DNA from: Gonapodya prolifera JEL478
Lineage: Eukaryota; Monoblepharomycota; Monoblepharidomycetes; Monoblepharidales; Gonapodyaceae
DNA: 64,000 bases
Assembly: GCA_001574975.1 (NCBI GenBank)
Contig: KQ965762.1
Span: forward strand, 1-64,000
Reading direction: 5' to 3'
Below the pieces are notes generated by a model. It was not told the origin of the DNA and ran no database searches. It was given only the letters and a program-made list of their open reading frames with translations. Positions 23,251 to 32,640 of the stretch are shown piece after piece. Positions within the stretch are counted from its first letter, which is position 1; each line of letters starts with the position of its first letter. The translations under genes and the position numbers were made by a program.

Positions 23251-23643
23251 CCCGAGATGCGCACTGTGCGGCTCGAGTTTGAGAACGTCGTCAAGGTGCG
23301 TGGTGTGCTGCGCCACGCCCTTCTGTGCCAGGCATCGCCCGCACCGGCTCACACTCCCGGCTTCGCCTCCCCTTCCCCCCCCCCCCCCNACATCCCCCCC
23401 ACCAACTCCAGTCTCCACACCTTCTCGATCCACCAAGCCTGGGCCCCCGGCGGGGCCAAAGACCTTCTCGCCGTGCGCTCCCTCATCTGCGAAATGGTTG
23501 CCGTCATGTGCCGCGGTCTCGTCAGCGACGCCAAGGAGTTGACCGAGGTGAAAGCGAGGATCCAGGACATGAAGGATAAAGTGATTGGCAAGTTGGGCAA
23601 GCAGGCGCCGAGGAAGAAGGAAAGGGAATGTAAGATGATGTGA
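23248..23643 (+). CDS. PB1-globin-CAAX protein, tandem copy 2, collapsed around an N
   Basis: Exon 1 (23248-23295) encodes MPEMRTVRLEFENVVK, one residue different from copy 3. The sequence then enters intron 1 and, at a long C-run containing an N at 23389, jumps to the 3' end of the last intron and the final exon (23412-23643). That exon encodes a globin helix G/H segment, the basic tail and the CKMM end. Its 76 residues are identical to those of copy 1, while 15 codons differ silently. That is the pattern of a working gene under purifying selection. So the missing PB1 remainder, linker and globin core are more likely lost at an assembly join than in the genome, although a true recombination deletion at C-runs is possible. 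Confidence 0.65.
   Translation: MPEMRTVRLEFENVVKVRGVLRHALLCQASPAPAHTPGFASPSPPPPXIPPTNSSLHTFSIHQAWAPGGAKDLLAVRSLICEMVAVMCRGLVSDAKELTEVKARIQDMKDKVIGKLGKQAPRKKERECKMM
23389..23389. other. N in a C-run: probable assembly join
   Basis: A single N ends a long run of C. The left side matches intron 1 of copy 3 and the right side matches the last intron of copy 1, so the join connects two positions that are about 1.5-2.4 kb apart in the sister genes. Confidence 0.7.
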
Positions 23644-23844
23644 GGATGTGACGGCGGGAGAAGGCGTGCATGGGAGGATGAGAGTATGGGAGGATGGGGA
23701 TTGTAAGACGATGTGATGGGGTGTGCGTCGGAAGTCGGCACCTGGCAGGAAAGGGATTAAAAGCCGAAGCGCAGGGAAGTTGGAGTTGATCCGCAGCGGG
23801 AGTGAGAGTTCATCCGCTCTGGGCCTTGGGGGAGTTGCGCTCTT

Positions 23845-24450
23845 CAGTCCCTGAGGGATGGCGAAGACCTTGGGGTTCGGTGCAGATTGGGCGGGTTTGG
23901 ATCCGCATGAACGCCTGGATGGAAGTGATCTTCTTTTGCTTTTGGAGAAAAAGAGAGAAGTGCAAAGATGCAATCAGTTTTGCCACACACACGATTATTC
24001 ACTGTTTTTTCTTGGAAATATTCAACACATCATCTTTCGCTTTCCCATCTCCTCTGCTGCGCCTCCGAGGACACTAGCCATGTCGCCAAGTGGAATCAGC
24101 GGCAACCTCCACATTCAATTATCCTCTCTCCTCACCGCATGCTTCGCAGGGTCGGTGTCAGTGCTGCGCTGTGTACCGCGGAGCACAGTCTCGGGGTGTG
24201 GCGCCTTCTCCACAAAACAAACACGCCAGCTGTGCCTTGGAGGCACCGCAAAAGACCGGATGGTGTATGCTGACATCATCTGCATCACTCGGTCAACCTT
24301 TCTCGTACTTTCCCTTGCCTTTCCTTTGTAGCCCGTTTGGTCGCATCCCTCGCGCCACAGGGCGGTGCCTCGTGGGGGGGGGGTTAAAGCCGCTTTCCAG
24401 GTACCAAAAGATTAGCACAATCCACGTGAGTGGCAGACGCAGCGATGCCC
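23845..24450 (+). repeat. Upstream block of tandem unit 3
   Basis: Direct-repeat partner of 22590-23250, offset about 1.2 kb, with the same order of blocks and the same conserved short frame beginning MSPSGISGNLHIQLSSLL. Ends at the start codon region of PB1-globin copy 3. Confidence 0.75.
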
Positions 24451-26847
24451 GAGATGCGCACTGTGCGGCTTGAGTTTGAGAACACGGTCAAGGTGCGTGC
24501 GCGTGCTGCGCCACTCCCGCACTTGCTCACACTCCCGGCTTCGCCTCCCCTTTCCCCCCCCTGCCCGCGCCAGATCTTCTTCTTCCGCGCAGGCGACGAA
24601 CCCGAGACGCACGACGCGCTGCTCGCGGTCATCACGGCAAAGATCCCAGCAATCGTTCTCTCCCTCGCCACGCGGGTGCTCAGACTCTGCTACATCGAGC
24701 GAGAGACGTACCAGCGCGTGGCGCTCGATGACGACGATGACGTGCTGGCCATGCTCAGTGATAATCCCGTGGGGGAGCGGATCCATATCCAGGCCTACTT
24801 TGAGGACGTGAGTGCGTCCGACCGAAACGAGCAGCGCGAGCGGAGGGTGGACTCGTCGAGCGTAGTGGGCGAAGCGACCGGAGCGAGACCCGAGGCCTAA
24901 GCGCCGTAAGGCGCTGACCGAGGACGGAGGGGAGCGGGACTGTCCCGCCGGAGGCGGAGGCCAAGGATTCACGAGGTGGACGATAAACCCAGGGTTACTG
25001 GAGTGGGAGTGTGGTGGAGACGCATATCCGCCAAGGACACACGCGGAGGGCAAAGAAGATTGGGCATTGAAGGTGCACCACTCGTGCAGGAACGCCAAGG
25101 GAAAAATCTCTGCAACGGAAGCCGTCAATAATACACGTCAACGGTCGTGGGATACACGACTTCTCCACATTTCTCACACCGCCACTCCCACCCTCTGCTC
25201 ACAGGTCACCCCCTCAAACCGCCACCTCCTCCTCGCCGCGCCCCGCCTTGAAAATCTCCTTCACCCCTACCGCGCTGGTCGGCGCGCCGCTTCTGTCGCC
25301 CCTACCCTTGCCTCCGCTGCTGGTCCTTCCGTCTCCTACCCTGGCGTGTCCTACCCCGGCTCTGGCATCTCCTATTCTGTCAACGGCTCCGTCCCCCCTG
25401 GCGCGTCCCCAGCCGCCGCACCCGACGTCCTCTCCCTCCCCTCCACATTAGACAGTCTCGCCTTTTCCTCCCCACGAATGAACACAATCGACGTATCTCC
25501 CTTGGTGCACGCGCAGTACCTCGCCCAGAACTGTGGGCGGCGGAGCGCAAGCGTGAGCCGGCAGGGGCAGGGGCAGTCGTTCCACTCCGCCGGGTCCGCC
25601 GCGACGTTCCAGTCGGGGCACAGCGAGGCCCAGGCGCTGCCCCACCCACACAATCGGTCCCAGACCAACCCCGTACAGCAACAACAACCGAGACCGGGCG
25701 ACATGAACTACTTCCGCGCCCCGCAGCGGGTCGAGACCGATTTCAGCCTGGCCTCTATCCCCTCCGCCGCCGCTCCTGCGCAAGAACCCACACCCGCCCC
25801 CAGCACCCACGAAACCAGCAACGGTGGCGGTGGTGGTGGCGGCGGTCTTCGCGACTTCCAAACCGACGCCCCCATCCCCACCGACCGGGAATGGTCCCTG
25901 CTCCTGGACGTGAAGCGGTCGGGCCACTGGCACGACATATCGTTGGACATCACGGGGGACCAGCTTCTAAGGGTGGTTGAGGTGTGGAGGGGGATTAAAG
26001 CGGCCGAGGGGCAGAAGGAGGCGTTTTCGGCGGAAGTGTTGGGGTGTCTTGCTGAAATCAATCCTGGTGCGTGGTCTGCCCTTTCCGTCTTTTCCCCATT
26101 CCACTTCCGCCGTCTCCTTTTGTTGACTATGTCGCCCGTACCCATATTCACCACGTGCGGCACGCACACCCGCAGACATCGGCTCCTACTTCCCCAACTC
26201 GGACCACATCCCCGCCTTTGTCGTGATGGACTCATTCACGCACCAAGCCTCTGCCATGTTACGGTCGAAGGAGGAGCACAGAGACGCGGTCGCGGAGCTG
26301 GTGTGGCTTGGAGCGAAGCATGGGCGGTATTGGAAGGTCGGGGAGGTGGAGATGAGGTGGATTATTGTGGCTGTGTGAGTTGCTAGGTGCGGGGATTTGG
26401 GACAGGTGTGAGGTGAAAATGAGGGGGGTATCATGGAGTGTCTACATTGTGCTGTCGAAGATTAAGTGGAGAGGCAGGGGCACGACGGTGAAACGCCGGG
26501 GAGGCGAGGGACCGAATTCGGACTTGTCTTAGAATCCACCGAGCCTCCGGACGAACATCGTCTTATTGGTTCTCCTATCTCACATTTCATTCTCACCCCT
26601 ACCCCATCCCACACCTAGCCTGCACGCCCTCTCATCCCACCACGCATGGACCCCCAGCGGCCCCAAAGACCTCCTAGCCTGGCGCTCCCTGCTCTGCGAA
26701 ATGGTCGCGGTCATGTGCCGTGGTCTGGTCTCTGACTCGAAGGAACTGACCGAGGTTAAGAACAGGATCCAGTCGATGCGTGAGAAGATTATTGGGAAGC
26801 TGGGGCCGGGGAAGAAGGGGGGGAAGAAGGAGTGTAAGTTGATGTGA
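24445..26847 (+). CDS. PB1-globin-CAAX protein, tandem copy 3
   Basis: Five exons in phase (24445-24492, 24574-24807, 25205-26066, 26176-26374, 26619-26847) give 523 residues. The PB1-like region has MRTVRLEFENTVK, IFFFRAGDEPETH and the acidic stretch CYIERETYQRVALDDDDDVL. Next comes a Ser/Pro/Gln-rich linker with a poly-Gly run, unrelated in detail to that of copy 1. The globin part reads LDITGDQLLRVVEVW, IGSYFPNSDHIPAFVVMD (E7-type His392), WLGAKHGRYWKVGE (F8-type His430), HHAWTPSGPKDLLAW and LLCEMVAVMCRGL. The tail is GKKGGKKECKLM, again polybasic plus CAAX. The last two introns fall at the same codon positions as in copy 1, which supports the gene models. The donors after exons 1 and 2 also correspond. 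Confidence 0.8.
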
Positions 26848-27122
26848 AGGGTGAGAGCGAGGAGGACGATGGTGGATATAACCTGGTTATCACGATTTGT
26901 GGTGTACGTATGTATGTGCCCCCGATTGGGGCGAGTTTTGAGGTAATATTTTTGGACGGAGATCTTTGGAATATGATTTTTTCTCATGACGTGCCTGCGA
27001 CGTGGCTTATAATTCAAAGGTGACAATTTATTACATTCCGTTTTCGCACATTTAAAAATACTTGATATTTTTCCACTTATTCCACCGAGAGAATACCACA
27101 ATATGGGACGGGCTTGCACGAG

Positions 27123-27456
27123 CTACGGCGTCGCATGCACGCCCCATTGTAGACGCTCGTTGTACCTCCACAAAACTTCGTCCGATGAGAGTGCAGTCAT
27201 TGGGAAATCATCGTCGTTACTATCCGAACTCTCCCGTGACGGGGACGGGGAAGGGGCATGTGCTGACATGGCAGCACCTCGATGCTTCGCCTTCCAAGAC
27301 CTGAAAGCAGTCTTGGTCGCTTGCGAAACGTTTTGGTGAGCCACGTGCCGGTCTCCACGTTGAGGCTTGGAAGCCCGAGCTCCTCCTTGCGGAACTCATT
27401 GATAATGTCGCCGAGCCCTTCCCATGTCATGAGCTCGGTGATACCGTGAGAAAGTC
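27123..27456 (-). pseudogene. Glycosyltransferase (UGT) C-terminal fragment
   Basis: The minus strand encodes MTWEGLGDIINEFRKEELGLP, similar to a motif I recall from fungal sterol/UDP-glucosyltransferases (W.GLGD.IN.FR...LGLP). It is followed downstream by SDSNDDDFPMTALSSDEVLW and a stop. Sequence on the far side (above 27460) does not continue the enzyme, so this is an isolated fragment rather than a gene. Confidence 0.4.
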
Positions 27457-27466
27457 GACGCTTATA

Positions 27467-27877
27467 TCATGAGTGAGAACTCGAAATGTTGTTGGCAATG
27501 AATGTATGGAACTAGAAATCCTGTCTCGGTTCCCCTTCCGTCTGCTTCAAGGTTATGTCGCCCTCGTTTGTGGAGGACTTCACCCACGCTTCGAGAGTGC
27601 TAGAATTATCCGAGCTCTGGAAGGCACGAGACGACACAGGTATGTCGGCATACCGTAAGGAAGGCGTTCTGGTACGTGCGTGCAAGTAGTTTCGTCGAAG
27701 TTATATCCTTGGACTTGACTTAATTCCTGGCTTATTCACAGTCTCAGCGCTATTCCCACCGTGTTCCTCGTGATCAGCTCCGTGCAGTTGTTTATCCAGG
27801 CTGGCAGTGCAGTGGTGGCTGAATTCAGCATGCCGGATCTCTTGCGGTGTGTGCAGATCGCCTTCTCGGAAGTTTGA
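27467..27877 (+). pseudogene. Duplicated 3' fragment of the neighbouring transcription factor
   Basis: Two blocks match the end of the transcription factor gene about 2.9 kb downstream. Block one (27530-27640) shares TTCACCCACGCTTC with 30430-30442 and the surrounding codons. Block two (27742-27877) encodes IPTVFLVISSVQLFIQAGSA and ends in a stop; the intact gene has IPTVFLVIGSVHLFLHADS at 30600-30660. Even the intervening intron is kept. No DNA-binding or middle domain remains, so this is a relic of a tandem paralogue. Confidence 0.65.
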
Positions 27878-28463
27878 GACGAGAAATCTCAGGGAACTTG
27901 CTGTGGATTTTTATTCGTCCATATGGTTCGAATTTTGCTTGTGTATTTGCGCTAAATATGAGTCATTCAATTATGCCTTCAGACGTTCTCGGTTACAGAA
28001 GGTACCACGCTGCCATAGCATTGAAACGACGTCACAGTAATGTAAGTTTGTGTTTCTCTTGGACCTACCCATCAGTACAGCAAACACACTGAACATTTTA
28101 CGGATGATAGCGACTTCATACGATTCGGGGCCATCATGTTCCACAATGGCGACTTGCAATCTTCGTTGGTTACCCGAGTCAGAAGCTTAAGAAATACAAG
28201 TGAGCAGCACACGTAGTGGGAGGAACGAAGCGCACCCCGGAACGGCCATGATATGGCGAACTGGAGAAATTTATTTCAATTTTGGTCGTTATTTGGTGTT
28301 GAAACCTTCACCCGACAGGCCGATCCGTGTTGTCCGACAACCTTTCACCCTTCCCTCCACTCATCCCCAGCGCATATTTACGGTCCAGGTCCGACGGCTA
28401 TCAACCTTGATTGCAGATCACGCTCTGCGCGGCAGTCGCTAAGGTTCACGACAACTTGCCTGG
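27878..28463. other. Intergenic before the transcription factor
   Basis: No supported gene. The usual Zn2Cys6 cluster of the following transcription factor would be expected in or near the right end, but no C-x2-C-x6-C pattern could be read in the frame leading into it. Confidence 0.45.
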
Positions 28464-30750
28464 ATGGAAGTTGACCACTTGCAACGATCCACGTCGACCG
28501 TCCGGCGTCGGAAGGCGAAATCCGGTCCCATAGTCGAGGCGAGACTGAAACGACTGGAAGCCCTTCTCAAACTCCACCCCCCACCTGAAAACAGCAGTTC
28601 CAATGTTGGACTGGGCATCGACTCCAATCTTCAGGATTCCGCCCGTACTCCGGCGAGCGAACAGCTGGCGTTGCGAAACGCTCGGCGGCGCGGCAGCAAC
28701 GTCCGACACACTCCACAGGAACCATCATCGACTGCAACTTCGCAATCTGGGCTGGACAGTGGGACGTTGCTTCTATCGATGGTGGCACTGGGAGCTAGCT
28801 GGCCAAGTACATCACAGCTATCATCAGCAGATGAGCAATCTCGACCAGCGCTGGAAGGTGGACTCTCGATGATGGGACTGGGAGGTCATGGTGGCTGGGA
28901 ACCGGCATCGAATCAAGCCTTCCTCGCATCCTCTGAAAAACATCATTCGCCGCCCTTCATCACGCGTCCTCTGTCTATATTTCATGATGTGAGAGTATTA
29001 GCTCAGTTAGACGTGGGGCGTGGGACGTGGGACGAAAACACACCGTTTCTAACCCATCCGAACAAATTAGCTCCCTCCCCTACCCTCCCAAGACCTCCTC
29101 AACACCCTCGTGACGCTACACTTCTCCCACATCCCTATCCACCTTTCTTTCATCCACCGCGCGTCCTTCCTTTCCAACCCACTCCGTGACCCCGTACTCC
29201 TGTTCAGCATCGTCACACTATCCTCCACATTGACAGATTCCCCTGAACTCCGACAGGTCGGGCGCCAGGAGCTGTTCCCACGAATGCACAGGCTGATTGA
29301 GCAGGCAACGCACAATCCGAGCGTGGCGAGTCTCGGTGCAACGGTGTACGCGTTCTTCTACGCGATGCATGACGATGGGGTTCGTATTGCGGGTCGGTCG
29401 GTTGTTGATCACCGCTACGGGTGGTCACTCAAACAATATTGCTGTTTTTAGTGGGAACGTGCGCGGTGGTACTTCTCCCAATGCATCGCCCAAGTATACT
29501 CACTGGGTTTGAATTCCGAGGATGCCTTCCGCAGCCTTATGCTGGACTCGTGGATTGAGCAGGAGTCTGGACGACGAACGTTTTGGGCAGTTTACAATTT
29601 GGACAAAATGATAGGCACGGCTTTAGGATCGTCTTTCGCCTTTTCTGGCCGAAGCAGCTGGAACCTGCGACTACCTTGTCCAGACAGGTGAATTTCTTGT
29701 ACGCTTCTGAATCTTAAATTCGTTTGCCTCACACAGAGCGAAGCGTGTGGTTGGCCGTAGGCGATCCTCCAACACGCTTGATAACATCTCCAACACTCGA
29801 AGAGTTCTTTGGCGTATCGGGCATCCCAGGGTGGCTTGAGCTGGATCATTCTTCAACCAGCACGTTTATGTTTGAGTGCACTGCAATGTATCTTCAGGGA
29901 CGTGTCGTGGAAGTCCACCGCATCATGGCAAGACAACAATTGCCGACCATGACTATTGGTGTAAGCATGGCCCCACAAGGTGATCTCAATGACGTTGCGG
30001 CAGAACTGCGTATTTGGGAAGCTCGCATCAATGAATATCTGGCTCGCAAAAGAGCCGTGGTGAATTTCCCAAATATTGTCAAGCTCCAGTGTCTCTTCCA
30101 TACCATCTGGACAAGTGAGTACATTCTCTTCTCTATTGTTTCGTGCACTATTGCGCACAACTAATTTTTTTCTTGAAAGTACTCCACACTTCTGCCGAAA
30201 TGACGGAATTCACTTCAAGATGTTTGCTCCGCCCAAGATGGGTGAACAACGTCACTTCCGGATTTGATGACGCATGTCGCAAAGTTCAAGAGGCGATGCA
30301 CGAACATAAAGGGACGCTTGAGTTGTGGGTGAGAAATTCGAACAGTTCACGTGATTGTTCGAACGGAAGTGATACATTCCTGTTCCGCGATTTGGTCAAG
30401 CTGATGTCGCCTTTGTTTACGGAGGCCTTCACCCACGCTTCAACCATCTTGGGGCTCTCTGGGCTCTTCAAGACAGAATTCGATACTGGTCCTCTGGCTT
30501 ACCACGAGGATGCGGTTACAGATTTCGTGTACGTGCGCAGTTTGGTCAATGAAGTCTTGGCCATGACTCTATTCCCATCACCGACAGCCTCGGTGCCATT
30601 CCCACCGTATTTCTCGTAATCGGTTCCGTGCATTTATTTCTCCACGCTGACAGTGTTGCGGTGGCTGACGCGAGCGCTTTGGATCTGTTGCGGTATTCGC
30701 AGATGGCCTTCCCAAAAGTTCGTGGAGATGAGAACTCAGAAGCCTCCTAG
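28464..30750 (+). CDS. Fungal-specific transcription factor (Fungal_trans domain)
   Basis: Nuclear regulator of the zinc-cluster class, judged by its middle homology region. Near the start is TVRRRKAKSGPIVEARLKRL and EALL, the usual linker and short coiled coil that follows a Zn2Cys6 cluster. The Fungal_trans core includes LVTLHFSHIPIHLSFIHRAS, LLFSIVTLSSTLTDSPELR, WERARWYFSQCIAQVYSLGL, WIEQESGRRTFWAVYNLDKM and the downstream LRLPCPD. The last exon runs from about 30588 to a TAG at 30748-30750 and encodes SLGAIPTVFLVIGSVHLF. The zinc cluster is not visible in the frame upstream of 28464, so it lies in an unseen exon or has been lost. One splice junction near 29695 could not be fitted in phase. 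Target genes unknown. Confidence 0.7.
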
Positions 30751-31126
30751 GATTTCTTATCAAATCAAAAACCAATGTATTTAGTTTCCCTCTTGTACAT
30801 ATCAATATTTATCAAGTTGCTCGGTTATTTACTCCTCAGCTTCACCATAACGCTCCCCCGTTGACTTTCTTTCAAACTACCTCCCTCGCACTCCTCTTCA
30901 CATTCGCTGGGTGGAACACGTCTCCCGCGTACTTGAGTGATCGGGTAATCGTGGGTGGGGAAAAGGGCGGCGAGAGAAACTACATTTCAACTTTACGAGG
31001 CGAGGTTTCATTATGTGGCAGTGATTGCGGGGAGACATTTCCTTGGAGCTTCGGTTTTCGCAATGATGATTCCCTCATCATGAATATAGTCACGTGGTTT
31101 TGTAAGGCAATTTCATATATCTGGAT

Positions 31127-32351
31127 GTGTGGGTCCAATCTATATTGAACGGCGCTCTCAACGCGCACCTCATAGATGCTGTGGAAGCCGGGTTGGAGGT
31201 GGACGTAAGGCGATTGATCGACGCCGGGGCGAGTCCGGATGCACGGAAGAGAGTTACTCTGCGAATCAAAGTCCGGAAAGGACTTCTACCAGGCGGATTC
31301 AAATGGAAGGAGGACACTGTCGATGGCGAGAGTGCTCTGGTGCTGGCTATTTTGCATGGGAAAGTGGGGGTAGTGAAGGTGCTGCTCGACAAGGGCGCCA
31401 CACTTGATGGTGAAGTCGCCTGGAAAATCGGAAATGTGAGAATCGGTGATCGGCATTGGTCCTCATATGAATGGAAACGCGAGCTGTGGGATTGTACCGA
31501 AAGCTTCGCGAGTGCTTTGTGTCTCGCGATGGGGTGTGGGGGGAAGTTCACAAGCTGGGACGGAAAGATGGGCGATGCACCAAACAAGTACGGGCAACTC
31601 GACATCGACCTTGGAGGCGGCGCGTTTGTTATCACACTCCCGGAAAAGTGGGAGCATGTCCGGGTCTGGTTCACTGTTCTACCCCATGTCGAGATTGTTC
31701 GACTTCTCCTCGCGTACGGCGCACGCGTTACCAATACGGAACTCGATGCTGCAAGGAAAAACACAAACTCAGAGTTCCTCAAAATACTGGAGTCACATCA
31801 ACGGAGCCGAATACCCCTCACTGCCATGATCACGCCTCGAACCACGTCTCGATCTCCATCCCCACTCGAGCGACCAAGCGATATGCTCCTTGCACCAGTT
31901 GGGGATCTCGCCACGCGCGTCACAGCTGCAGTAGCTCGTGCGGCAGCTGCAGAGGAGCAGGTGCGGGTTATGGCGAGGTGGGTACTTGCAGTGACGGGTT
32001 AAATTCAAGTAAGTCAGAAAATTGCTGTGCTCCATCAGGAAACTGGCAGAAGTCGAGAGCAGTGCTGCAGTACTTAAAACTCGGAACGCGGAGCTCGAGA
32101 AGACGGTCTCGGACACGCTCAACGAAGTAGCGACGGTTCGAAGCAGAAACTCTGAAGTGGAGCAGGAGCTTTCTTCCCTACGGAACCGAGCGTCTTCTTC
32201 CCCCAACGGCATTCTCTTCCCCGGCTTGAATCCGAAATCTTCCGGAGACGGACTCTTGCAGGTCAACGGGCAGGAACGACACGTCAGCATGGATAGAACA
32301 GCTCGTTCGCGTGTCGCCAGTCGACACTGCGACTCCACATTATTAAACTAG
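31127..32351 (+). CDS. Ankyrin plus coiled-coil family protein, copy 1
   Basis: Two exons (31127-31977, 32039-32351) join in phase. The N-terminal ankyrin-type part reads LNAHLIDAVEAGLEVDVRRL, IDAGASPDARKRVTLR, SALVLAILHGKVGVVKVLLD and, after a long insert, VEIVRLLLAYGARVTNTELD. The C-terminal half is a coiled coil, RKLAEVESSAAVLKTRNAEL followed by an EVEQELSSLR heptad stretch. The same two-part plan, with the intron just before R-K-L-A-(E/D)-V-E, recurs at 44.7-45.1 kb. Related loci are at 36.9-37.6, 51.2-52.6, 55.3-57.1 and 63.7 kb. No function is known; ankyrin plus coiled coil suggests a protein-binding scaffold. Start is uncertain: relatives begin M(S/P)(A/T)(D/S)LNA, whereas here ATG 31127 adds a few extra residues. 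Confidence 0.72.
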
Positions 32352-32640
32352 TGCGTAATAGTTGTCACAGTGGTCAGCTGGGAGTATTCGAAGTCCATTC
32401 CACAAAGCGAACACCCAAAACCATAGGGTCTAAGACGAAGCACGTTTGGGCATGCGATTCGGCACATTTGTAGAATGAGAACCGCTCCCCGCTTCCCTCC
32501 CAATTATAATTTTTGGTGAATTTTGTTCATTATCCAAGTCAAGCGCAAAGTCACGCTCGTCACCCGGTGAATCCACCCTCACCCAATCGCCGCAAACAAC
32601 CGACGTCAAACCACAGGCGCTTCAACAGAGCGGAACACCG

